From contig JASANG010002567.1 of assembly GCA_030248215.1 (NCBI GenBank), forward strand, positions 62,001 through 126,000: a stretch of 64,000 nt of DNA, given 5' to 3'. This DNA is from Enoplolaimus lenunculus (lineage: Eukaryota > Nematoda > Enoplea > Enoplida > Thoracostomopsidae). The notes under the pieces are model-generated. The model was not told where the DNA came from. It saw only the letters and a program-made list of their open reading frames with translations, and ran no database searches. Positions 25,171 through 38,200 of the stretch are shown here, in pieces. The translations under genes were made by a program, and so were the position numbers. Every line of letters starts with the position of its first letter. The first letter of the stretch is position 1.

Positions 25171-25683
25171 AGTTGACAAAAATTATACCTTTTTGATACG
25201 AGAAACAATATCGAATGTAGGTGCATGCCTCGTAGCCAGATTGGCTGGGTTTCTCAGTTGATACTCAATGTGAAATCGTTGCTTGCTCTTGCAGAAGTTT
25301 CTTAATACCTTGGAGTGGCGGATCCGGAAATTTTTGACGGTTGTCGCAATAATAAATAATATTGTGAAACGACTTCGCGAGTGAAGCGAGCCAAAAAGCA
25401 AACGCAATTTTCGTGACACAAAAGTTAAAATTTGTAAGGTAGGGACATTTACGCTTTATCATAATAAATTTTTTGACGGGATACCTGTGGATTCATTACG
25501 ACAACCAACCTATTAAACTTATGCTTGAATTTACCATACAAAGCTGCTACATTTACCACTCGTCTCCAAAATTTTCTCACTGAATGATAATGGATTCGAC
25601 TAGGCCACGAAGTTACCCCCAGGGTCATGAAACGCTCTAAGGACTGTCCTACCCAACTGATTTGTCCCATTTGCGCAGCCATA

Positions 25684-26025
<342 letters not shown>

Positions 26026-26696
26026 ACAACAACACCACCACCATTACCACCACCACCAACAACAACACAACTCAAAACATATTATCAACGAAGCTTAATT
26101 TCTAATTAATACACGTGAGAACTAAAGCGTACGGCGCGCGTGCAGTATCATTGTAACATTTTACTAGCTTTACAGGGCCAGACTCGTAGCCAGGGGCGGC
26201 CATGAAGGCCTCCGCCCTCAGGAAAAATTCCAATACCCTTACAAAAGTTTCATACTCACGTGTAAGTTTTCAGCAATCAACATCGACTCGCCTAAAATTG
26301 TTTCGGCCCACCACATAACAGGTTAAGCTGAACACTGGCCTGAGAAACAATTTTAGATATTAATGAATTGGTAACATTTGTGTGTTCCTACACCAAACTT
26401 TGCGCGTCAAAACAACTTTTGCCTTTGCCATTGTGTCCTTGTGTCTACAAATCAAGATTGGCTAGAATGATTCGTTGAATTCTGAAAATATTCTTCAGTC
26501 ACTTTATATTCATATATTTTCAATCAATAATTTATACTATTTTCTTCGTTTTTATGTATCACTTAAATTTTCTTGTGTAGCAGGTTTTTACCAAATTTGT
26601 CATTTAGGTGGTATTTTGCTCCAACACAGTTAATTTTATATGCAATAGTACTAAGACGTTTTATGATAATTCAAGTAATTACAACTTTTTATAAAA
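26026..26696. other. Intergenic DNA, nothing recognised
   Basis: AT-rich sequence with no supported exon or repeat boundary beyond the microsatellite tail. Confidence 0.4.
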
Positions 26697-26935
26697 CCCT
26701 ATTCACATGTGCCAATTATGGCTGCGAGAACTTGCCGCTGCAAATTGCACGCAGAACTTGCATTGTTTCATCAACCAAAAAGACAGCGGCTGCAATAAAT
26801 TCAGTGAACATGCATGGTTGCTCGCACGAATTATTTTCAGCTGCGAAATTTTTCGAATGAGATTTTGAAACAAAATTGCAAGTGCAAGGTGTAGCTGCAT
26901 GTTCTCGCAGCAAAAAGTTGCACGTGTGAATAGGG
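26697..26935. mobile_element. MITE family F5, copy 1
   Basis: Terminal inverted repeats CCCTATTCACATGTGCCAA and TTGCACGTGTGAATAGGG; 239 bp. The inside has GC-richer paired words such as GCTGCGAGAACTTGC and GCTGCATGTTCTCGCAGC. A related element lies at 48910-49115. Confidence 0.75.
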
Positions 26936-28020
26936 CATAAAGGGAAAATTTTATTGACGATCGTGACTCTATCGCTTTTGCTTTAATTCAGAACATAAAT
27001 TTGCAACAGTTTTTTCAACACTTTGTATCAAAAATAACAAAATTACCGTTTATTGTTCAAACAAAGAGTTTGTTTTGCACGTGTCCCGCTGCGAAACTAT
27101 TGAATGAATGCTAAGTGATATATAATTATCTGAATCGAAATATATAATTATAACTTTTAGGACTTATTAATACCAAAACAAAAGCGAAAAGGAGTTAAAA
27201 AATAGTTGTTTTCGTTTCGTAAATAAAAGAATATTGTGCTTCATTCTTGAACATATAACAAATGCAGCCAGTAGCGGATCCAGAAATTCCTGATGGGGCG
27301 AAGGTCACGAAATATATATATAATAGTGTAACAGCCCTGCGAATGAAGCAAGTAAGAAACTAAAAGCAATTTCTGGTTTAAATTTGAGCATATTTTGGCT
27401 TTGATTCCTGTCAGTGGAGGCTGCGCTAAAGTGGCATCCCATTACTCAAACAGTAAAATTAGCCGTTTTATTTTTGGTAATAAAACTATCGAAGCTCGAT
27501 TCTCGGTAAAATACACAAGTCAGAAAATTGCATAAAAAACGCCATTGCTTATACTTCCTGAAAATTAAGGTTCTGAAAATTGCATAGATCGCGGAAGCTC
27601 TCAGAGCGGAAACACAATACCACTTAAATAATTGAAAAAATACACAGGCCGACGGGTAAGCAAATAAAAGAAGTGGAAAAAAATTAAAAAAAGTTTTCTG
27701 AGCTTAATTTATTAATCAATCCTAGTTGTCCCAACTTTAATAGCCAGTCAGCGAAGTAAAATCAGGGTATTTAAACAAATCATGTATATAAACACGCCTA
27801 CATGCTCATTAATTAAAAAAGACGTTAAATTTAAAATACCGAAATTTTATTCAAAAACACAAAATAAAGGATAAATATATAATCAATAAAGTGCAAACCA
27901 ACAAACGCAACAAACAAATACTATAGAAAAAACATCACAATACAACAAATGCTACAGAAACTAAAGCAAAGAAATATAAAGCTGCTATCCTATTTTACTG
28001 TTAAGAACATAACATTAGCC
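26936..28020. other. AT-rich DNA, nothing recognised
   Basis: Only a short F7-like scrap near 27270-27300 (AGCGGATCCAGAAATTCC). No gene was found. Confidence 0.4.
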
Positions 28021-28178
28021 GGCCCATGTAAAAATAAGGGGCGGAGAGTTTTCTGTGGGACAAGAATAGAGTAAGATTAAGCTTTAGACTAATTTTTTGC
28101 TTGGCTTAGGCTTAGTCTTAAGCTTTGGTTTAGGAATATGCTTATAATACTGTTCCGCCCCTGTTCTTTACATTGACC
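28021..28178. mobile_element. MITE family F3, clear copy
   Basis: Left end GGCCCATGTAAAAATAAGGG, right end CCCCTGTTCTTTACATTGACC, forming terminal inverted repeats. The core has TTGGCTTAGGCTTAGTC and related hexamers. Confidence 0.75.
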
Positions 28179-28444
28179 TATTAGCCTAAGCCAATTCCTA
28201 ATCCGAACGCAGGAAACCGTTTAAAACAAACCTAATAATAATGAATAGTCTAAAACTTGAGCCTATAAAACAGGACGTCCCTAAAGGTAAAATTTGTAGT
28301 TTGAGCAATAAAACAAAATATGTAATTCTCTATGAACATTGGACCTAAACGTATACTGCGCCCATGTTTAGAATAACACCCAAAAATTGGAGACTTATTT
28401 CTACGTTTAGGCATAAATCAATGTATCGCCTATGCCAAAACCTA

Positions 28445-29095
28445 CCCTGCAAAAAATGGTGAGTCAAATTAACTCTCTCCGAAATAGGCTCTACGGGACG
28501 ACTGTAGTGACCCAAATAAAAGGGGAAGGACTGATATTTATTTGGTCTCTCCAGAGGGAATCCCCCTTGTTATTCCGTTACGGACTGTTATTTATTTTTA
28601 ACCCACGTTCCGCCGCCCTTCAATACTAATATACATCCGGTACTACAATTATCTGTTGAATAAAACGTATTTGTCTTGTGTCAATAGCTTGAGCGTTAAA
28701 ATACAAGGTTATACAGCAATGAACTTTCAAAATTTACGTACGCTTTAAAGTTTCGAACTCAAATTATTTGGTCCTGGAGTCATTTATGCGCTACAATTAA
28801 CGATAATTGACATTTATGGACTCTAATTAGGGCTTAGGGACTCTCTCCGTTTACGGACTCTTATTAGGAATAAGGAGTCCTATTGATTCGGACTCAAAAT
28901 GGGGACCCCCTCTTATTACCCCCCTCTTATTCGGGTCAATACAGTACCCAAAATATAAAATTCGACTCCGCCACAGTCAAATTCGACTCGCTGTGTCGCA
29001 CGATTGACTCTGGCGTAGTCGAATTTGACTCAGTTTGTGGTGCCACGTAAAGCCTATTTCGGAGAGCGTCAATTTGACCCACCATTTTTGCAGTG
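28445..29095. mobile_element. MITE family F2, interrupted by an F1 insertion
   Basis: The outer ends CCCTGCAAAAAATGGTGAGTC and CCATTTTTGCAGTG are flanked by TA. Between about 28501 and 28946 the F2 text is interrupted by an F1 element and then resumes with ATTCGACTCCGCC, which continues the F2 sequence as in the intact copies (49172-49368). Confidence 0.85.
28502..28944 (+). mobile_element. MITE family F1, nested in F2
   Basis: Ends are CTGTAGTGACCCAAATAAAA and CTTATTCGGGTCAATACAG, 443 bp. TA follows the right end; the left flank is GA rather than TA, so the duplication is imperfect or mutated. It is younger than the F2 element that it splits. Confidence 0.82.
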
Positions 29096-29214
29096 TACAC
29101 AAAATTCTAGGGCTCTACGACTTTACTCGGTACTGTACTATACCTGGGCGTATGGTGTTTTAATATTGAAATCAAATTAAACGAGTACATACCACATTTT
29201 GCTACTATTTCCAG

Positions 29215-32200
29215 TCAAAGACCAGCGGAACGTTTAGTTCCAGATCGTGCCTAAAATAGCAAAAATTCAATAAATACACACAATTAAAGTAAAACTCTGT
29301 ATGAATAACATCATATTTTAGGCCAATAAGTTTATTGATCACAGTAGTAACCAAAACATATTCCTAAGTCAAAGCAAAAACTAGTCGTCAGCCTTAGCCT
29401 AGTCTCCTGCAGTTCTTGTATAAAACGGGACGACCTTAAAAGTAACATGGGTTACGGTTTTCATTGAACATGGAAAAAAGTAGATCTACTGATTATAAAA
29501 CGCTTGCTTACACGAATAGTAATTGAAGCTAGAAAGGTCTATATACACCCCTCACCGATGCTTCAACAAACCTCTCCCCTAGGAAATAGTCATGCCGGAT
29601 ACCGGTACCAAAATTCCCAATTTTCTCTTCTTTTATTTTTTTAACTTTTGTTATTCATAATGTTCTTTAGCACTTGAATAATTTTAATACATAAAACCAA
29701 TACCTTTGATTTCGGTTGAAAATACTGCGAAATTTGCCCACTAACATCACTAACATTAGACAAATCTCTCACTGAACAGTTTGCTAATAACCCGTTAGCA
29801 CGATTAGTAGTTGTAGATCGATATGCATGCAAGTCAGATTCATTTTCACGCTGTTGTTGAGGCTGCGGCTGAAAACATTAATTTTATTCGAGTGAAACGT
29901 CTTTAAGCAACAAATTAAAAATACAGTGGCACAAATTTCAACTTTAAACAATTTCATATGAACTTTTACATTTAAACGAAGCTACGACAAGTCGTCACCC
30001 GACAGCTTGTCGCAGGACATTTCGTAGCTCGAAAACTCGTTGACTCAGGCAAGTTGTAGCCCAAATGACTTGTGGCCGCGTACAACTTGTCCCCTTCACA
30101 ACTCGTCGGCATCGGCAACTTGTTGCCCGAAACCTCGAGATCCCGACATCTGTCGACCATAGATATCTTGCCTATCCCGGCAAATTGTGAACCCTGAGAA
30201 TTTCTCGACTCGTGTTGTATTCTGTTCGTGGAAGGTTGAAGAGGTTTTATGTCATAGATCGAAACAGTGTGTTTAGTTGTTCACAGAGCATCAAACTATC
30301 CCTATATATTTTATATTTTACCCACTACCCACCTTTAACCACTCTTATATTTTCTGCTTTGTTCAATACAATTGTGCAATTTTACAGTGTATACATGTTA
30401 GTCACTGGATTTATGTTCAAAAACTCTTTATTAGTAACTTTGAAAACAAACCAATCAGTAAAGAAAACAAACCAATCAGTAAAATATGCAATACTGAATA
30501 ATATTGCGCATTACACCTATCACCGGTAAAACTAGGTTGTTTGCCGATGGGTGATCATGATCAGTGAATCAAAACGTTTTTGTCTGTATGAAATCATTCT
30601 AGTTGAGATCGTATAATCACACATTTCTTTATGGCTTCGTCGCAATTTCTCTTAAGATTTCATTCAGAAAACTTGTAAACATATTGTTCCTAGCCAAATT
30701 AAGGAATAATCTCTATAGGAACAGCAAAGAATGTATCCAAATGCTATATCATAAGCTGTACTACAAAAATTTCTGTTGAAATTTATGTGAAAAGTATTTT
30801 CGCGTGCATGTGCCTAATTCAACCGAACCAAATTCTAGGTAACATGCTATATTTGTAAGGAATACTAGATAATGTACTTTAAACCGCTGTTTGCCTTTTT
30901 ATGGAAACTTTAGGCGGCTAAAGAATCACCAACTTTTACCCGCGCTTTGAAATTTTTTAGCAGCGTGTATACCTGCATCAAAATTATCTCACCTGTACCC
31001 GCGTTGCCCGCGGGTAGCGTGCAGCTCTGATAACCACTACGGCCTGTAGCGAGAGGTGGCCAAGGAGTCGTAGCCCCCGAAAAAATACCCCTTAAAAACG
31101 TCAACCTCGCTTGTACGTCGTCGGAAACCGTGTATGTCTCACGTAAAAATTTCTTAGCCCCCTTAAGTTGAGTTTGACAACGATCGTGGGAAAAGAGTTG
31201 AACCTAATAGTGGACGACAAGTTGTTGGATCGACGAGTTGTCGTACTTACTTGCAGGCTACAATTTGTCGAGTCGACCAGTTGTCGTACCTCTTGGTAGG
31301 CGACAAGTTGTCGGGACGACAAGCAGCCAGGGACGACAAATGTCGGACCACTAGCTGTCGGGTAACAAATTGTCGCGATACCCATTCAACCACGAATTTC
31401 TTCGAAACACACACAAATACGTATCTGGGTAAAACCAGAGCTCTACCAGCGGTTCCAGTTGAAACTTGTCCTCGGGTCCCGGTATTTTTAAAACCCAATC
31501 GGTTGCGCCCTGACACATACAATCCATGTGTGCAAAACCAGCAATACACAGGTTTCAAAATTTCAAAAAACAACTAAACAACAATAATATTGTCGGATCT
31601 TTTTAATGAAACAAGCGTTTATGTTACAGTCAAACTCTGCCAAAACTATACCCTTGTCATACCTTTACGCCCATAAGTATAGGTTTAATATAAGCTAAAA
31701 ACAAAAATATTTTTTGAATTGGCGGTTGGCATACTTTTCGGGGCAGCTAATCAATTCATATACATATATTTATCTATTTTTTGAATAGCTCAAACTGAAT
31801 ATCATTCAGAGTATTTTTAACGATAAAACAAACCTCTTCATGGATCTCAAGGCCGATTTTGCTACCCGCATTATCCGCAACAACTCGGGCGGTACATATC
31901 GATGGTTGAATCCAGCTAGAACTCATCGTCAACGGCAATCCACAAATGTTAAGAACCTTGGCGTAGAGATCTGTTACCAGCGCTTGGAGTATGACGTCAC
32001 CATTTGGTCGTGCAAAGTACGTAACATCACATGACAAGACACAAATATTCGGATAACTGAAATTTCGTTAATGGTTCAGTTGTTATTCGAGTAGCGAAAA
32101 TAAAGGTTAGGTCGAGTTCACTAAAGAAATAACAAAAATTATTCATTGCTGATAAGGTCAACGTACAGAACAAATCCTAAATACCCAGCATGAATATAAG

Positions 32201-35200
32201 CCTAAGCTTAAGCCTAAAGCTAAGCCCCAGTTTAAACCAAAGCTTAAACACAAGCTGTTGACAACCAACGACTATTCAGAAGTTGCTTTTAACATCAGCC
32301 ACCAGAAGATTCTGGTCATACATTTCTAAACCAAAGGAGTATCGTGGCTACAACCGTACGAAGAGTATAAAAACTAAAACAAAATTCTGAATCCAAAATA
32401 ATGCGCATATACAGTACCAAATCTCCACAAGACGTGAGTTTATTCAGACGCGAGCGTCAAGCTCTTATAATAGTGTAGTGTGATAGTACACGCGTTCCGA
32501 TGTGAATTTCTACTGTTTTAATGCCATACCCTTATATAAAGGTCAAACCTAAGTTAGTGATTGCACAAAAATTGTGACTAACGTCATTTTTTGGTTCCCA
32601 ATCATTCGAAACCAAACATTATAATAATGCGATATTGACTTTTCGCCAGTGGGCATTCGATAACCGTACTGAAACGAGAAAACAATATCGTTCATGCGCT
32701 GATCGTTAACAGAGGTCAAGCGAGACCACAGCCTCAGGCTCCAACGCCCGTGACGAGTGTTTCAATAACGAAATGTTTGAATAGAGAAATATATATTTAA
32801 CTTTATTCGTCAATCTTTCTTGGGATCCCAAAACACAAAATTATCATCAGGACCCGGTTAGATCAAAAACCCATCCATGATTTCCTTCGACTCGGTTTTA
32901 CCACTGGCGGATTCAAAAAATTTTGACAAAACGCCACATGATATATCACAGCGGAAATATAGTTTGCGACCGAAAGGCGAAACGCAATTTTTGTGCTAAA
33001 TCTTAATTTTAGGACGTCTTGGACTGACTGGCCCAGTTTTGGATCAACCAGCCGTGTTTTACAGAACAATACTCAGCCACATCCAGCAGTATATACTTAA
33101 ATGATATTTTCAGCCGTTTCAGTGGTTTTTATAATTATGGTACTGAACATACAAGCTTTAGCCTAAGGCTAAACCAGACAAAAAATGGTCTAAAGCTTAA
33201 CCTGACTTCTGTTCTAGTCCCACAGAAAAACGTTCCGCCCCTGATCTTTACATGGGCCCAATTCACTTACCTAAGGGTAGCGCTATACTTGTCGTACGGC
33301 GCCGTCCGATGCTGTAGGTCGCCGACCGGCGTTGTTCGTGACCATACGGTATCGTCCGTGAGTAATTCATGTTCGATACTGCAATGTAACATACGGTGAC
33401 GGATGACGCCGGACGGCATGAAAAGTACAGCACCACCCTTATTTGGTAGAGAATGGGACAAATTAAAAATGAAAAAATGGACAATGGCTGGGTTTCCGAA
33501 ACCCTACTTAAATACAACTTAGTACTTACGTGCGTGTTAATTAATTACTTAACAATTTGGTGCTCATTTGATTTTGTTCGAAATGTAAGTACTTTCTTAA
33601 GTCGTCAACTTAAGCAATTACTTAAGTATAACTTTAGTAAATACTTAAGTAAGATTTTGGAGACCCAGCCAATATGGTGTAATCCATGGAAGCGTTTGCC
33701 GTACAAGAAGTTCGGCACTAGAATCCAGATAAATTTAACGGTTTTAAAAAACCCTTTAAACGAACTTACACAATTTTTCCAATAACTTTTCAATTCATCG
33801 TATGTTCGCAACGTGGAAGACTGTGGAATTTCTCTTGAAATGGAAATAATTTGTCCTTTACCCATGCTAAAACACAGAATATTATGTGATACTCGCAAAA
33901 ACGAATTAGATTTCGACTTTGATGAACTAACTGTAGATATACTGTAGTGACCTGAATTAAGAGGGAGGACTGATATTTATTTTGCCTCTCCAGAGGGCAC
34001 CCCATATTATTTGGTTACGAACTGTTATTTATTATGAATTCATACCATGTTGGTTAGACCAAGAGCGCATAATACAACAGTGCGCAACTCTAAGGGCTCC
34101 GCATGGTACAAAATGTACCACCGGGCGTTGCTTTTTTGGCAGACCCCCCTTGTCCAGAGAAGTGGTCGCAATCACATGAAAACCCTAGATTAACCTATAT
34201 GGGGAGCATGTTTAACGCCACATAGCTAAAGTGCCATGGTTCGCACCATTTGTACCCCCACTAAATAAAAGGGGGTAGGATAAAAACGCAACGCGCGCCG
34301 GTGGTGCATTCTTTTCTACACACAATGTACCCAGTTGCATACTCATGTTAAAGTATTCATGATCCACTCTTGGTTCGACCCAACACCTTTCTTTTATATT
34401 CCTTCTTTTGAATAGAACTGATTTGCTCCGAAACATTCTTATTCAATGAATCTCTTTTTCATGATTTAATCAAGTTTTTACCGATTGTCTGAACGTCTGC
34501 TGCATATTTTAGCAGTCTATGACATTCCTCTGGTTTATTCTCCTTTATGAACTCTAATTAGGACTTAAGAACTTTATCCACTGACGAACTACAATTTGAT
34601 ATACAGACTCGTATTGACTGGGACTTAAAATGGATACAACTACTTTCTTATTACCCTCCAATTACATGTTCGGGTCACTACAGTACTGAAATGGAAACAA
34701 ACATTCAGAAAAACCGATATCATCTGAAATTTTCGACTTTAAAAATCTTATTCAATTCGGCGTAAAACACATACGTGATGTACCTACGTAAATTATTGCG
34801 CAAGTTGACACTTGCGGATCCAGAGGGGGGCAGACGAAGAGGGCGTACGCCCCCCATCAGAAATTTTTTGTGTTAAAATGGTAAGGTTCCCTACCTAACA
34901 ATTGTTTACAATTTTTTCCAAAGTATTTTCGTGATAAAATGGTAAGGTCCCTGTCGTACAATTTTTGTGTTTCATTACATCTGCCAGCCCGCACCCCCCG
35001 TCGAAAATTTTTGGATCCGCCTCGGCAGGTAGCAGTTAATATACCTGTGTTTTACGCTTTACCACGGCAGTTTCGATATTTGCACACTTATGCTACTGTA
35101 AAAAGTTGCCTGGTGTACGCAAATTATGGCACAAGTTGCATTAGAAATTGAGTTTGATAATTTACCTTGGCAACACACGACACCAAGACTTGTTTGTTGT

Positions 35201-38200
35201 TTCAATGCTTGAAATTGTACCTTTTTCAAAGTCAGTAATAACGCTGCACGGTACGCAAGCGTCTTCTAGCTGAAATATTAAGAAATGTGATCAGAATATT
35301 GTCCTATTCTATTGCCCAAAATCACAATTTAGTGCTTGTCAAGGACACGAATTGCTAGCTGTCGTCACGGGCTGTAGAGTCACTTTAGAGGCCCCTCTTG
35401 GATCACTCTTTCTGCAGTTTTGCACGTAATTACCACAACATTAGCACTGTTTCAGAGCAAAAGTTATTATATGCCGCAATGATATAGAGATGTTTTTCTG
35501 TGAAAAATAGCTCAAATTTTACATCTTTCAATTCTGTAGACCAAGAAGTACCTTGATTGCTTTATAAGCTTGGTGCTGCAAGAAACTGCACTGCCTTAAT
35601 TGAAAATAACAATATATTACATATTATTGAGCGAAGCGAAACTCGGGGCGAAGCTCGGAGTTTCGCGAAGCGTTTTATGTTTTGTACTCTGGGGTCGCAA
35701 GGTGGATGTCCATCCGTTCGTCTGCCCGTCTGTCCGTCCGGAAACAATCTCAGGAACGGCTGAACCAATTTTGATAATTTTTTGTTTGAAAGCCAATTAT
35801 CCTGGGGTGCTAACCTCGCATTGGGGTTTTAAAATTTTAAGCCGTTTGTTAGCTACAGGCTAATTTGCATAATTAATTAAGCCTAAATTATGACTTTCTA
35901 CATTATTTCACTAATTATTACAGTTACAAGCAATCCAACTGTAGCATTAAAGGGTTTTTGGGTGCAAGAATCTGCATAGACTGTTAACAAACCTCCAAAA
36001 CCGATAATTGGGCAGTTAGCTAACAGATAATTTGCATATTAGCATAATTTATAAGTCAAAATTAGCACTTTTTACAATATTTCACTAATTATTAAGGTTA
36101 AAAGCAATATAATTTCAGCACTAAAGGGTTTTTAGGTGAGAGAAATTAGAATAAATTGTTTACAAACCTCCAAAACCAATAATTGAATGGTTATCTATAG
36201 CTAATTTGCATATTAGCTTAATTGACAAGACAAAATTAGGACTTTTTAAATTATTTGAATAATTATTAGGGTTTACTGAAGGTTTTTGAGGGTGCGAGGA
36301 ATCTGAATAAATTGTTTTCAAACATTTAAAACCGATAACTGAGTAGTTAGCTAATAAATAATTTGCATATAAGCATAATTGATAAACCTAAATTAGACGT
36401 GTTTACAATATTTCACTAATTATTAGGGTTACAAGCAATCTAATTTCAACAATAATGGGTTTTCGGGTGCGAGGAATCTGAATAAAATGCCTACAAACCT
36501 TTAAAACCAATTATCGAATAGTTAGCTAATAGCTAATTTGCATATGTGCTCAATTGACAAGACAAAATTAGGACTTTTTAAGTTATTCCAATAATTATTA
36601 GGGTGGCTGAAGGGTTTTTGGGTGCGAGGAATCTGAGTAAATTGCTTACAAACCTCCAAAACCGATAAATGAACAGTTAGCTAATAACTAATTTGCATAT
36701 TACTTTAATTGCTTACGTGTGTTCGAGTTTCGCTCAATAAATGTAGTCCCACTACGACTGGTATATGTATATCTAACCTGATATTGATTAAGCTTGATTT
36801 CAGCACCACGAACAGACAAATAAATTTCACCGGAGTGGCAGTGAACGTCGAGTTCTTAAAACACTAAATTTTCTGCAAGAAACTCTTATTTTTAAACGGA
36901 ATTTTAAACGCAGCATAAAAAAAAGTAGAACCATGTGATGTGACTTTAACAGATGTGGGAACTTTCTCTAAAACAGTAAGCTTAAGCATTAAACTAATCT
37001 TTGTTTAGACAATTTTCAAAAAAGTTTTGTAGAAACTTTGAAAAATGGATGACGTTGAAGCGTTACAGTTATAAAATGCTGGGCCAGGCAAAATCCATTA
37101 ATACAAAAACGCAGATTACCAGTACACAGTTAGATGTAAAGAAATAATTTCAAATCATTCCGCCAGTTCACACCTTGCTAGCGGTGCTAAATATTTTACA
37201 GGAGTTACGTACAAGGATTTTCGATGACTTACAAGCAAGGTTGAAAATTTCTAAGTGGTGGGCAAAATTCTTCCATAGAGGACTGAGCCCCTCTGGCTAC
37301 GGGCCCGCATAGAACTTCGTAACACTTTCTTGTAAAAGCCAAATTACTGTTATACTTACTAATAGCAGGTAATTTCTTGGACGGAGTTTGCAGAAAATTT
37401 CGACCTACAATTAAAACATATCAAAATTAGACAAGTTTAAAGGATCATTAACAATATGCAACCGTATGAATGCACCAAGATTAAAAGTACGGTTTGCGTT
37501 TTGAAATATGTTTTAACTCCCATACCAATTAACGAGTGTCCACAGCAAACTTAAATCACTGAAAGTGCATGTATCAACAAAGGCGGATGCAAAAATTTCT
37601 GACGACGGGGGGGCGGGCGGGCTGGCAAATGTTATGGAACGCAAAAATTGTAAGGTAGGGGTACATTATCATGTTATCACCAAAAAAATTTTGTGAGGGC
37701 GAAAAATAGAGATTTTACCATTTTATCACAAAACATTCTGCGGGAAAAATTGTAAAAATTGTAAGGTAGGAACCTTACCATTTTAACGCAAAAAAATTGT
37801 TGACGTGGGGAGTACGCCCCCCACCCGCCCCCCTCTACATTCGCTAGTGTGTATCATACGCAACCGCTGGAAAATTGACAGCTAATCGCGTCAAAGGCAA
37901 AATGTTAGCGTTTTGGAAAGTGTTTATTTTATTAACAAAGAATATAGCATTTTGACAAAGTTAAAAACCGTTTACTCAACTATAGCGTTTAGCTACGCTA
38001 GCTATTCATTTTAGAGTTTCTCCATTAGCAAAAAAACGTTTTTAAAGAAGATGTTTGAAACGCGAAAAGTCAGCGTTATATTTATGACAAGATTCTTTCG
38101 ATTCGAAATTATTAACAAGTTTGCCTTTGATAATAACAAGAACTTCGTTTTGTGATTAGAAAAACAGAGATATTGCTAGTATTTTATTTTGGAAGGGTTA

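Noticed and set aside
31774-31833. Extension of C18orf63-like exon 10 to the stop at 31774
   Set aside because: It is open (ending FELFKK) and remains possible as an alternative end, but the donor at 31833 joins in phase to the exon 29704-29868, which has good splice sites of its own.
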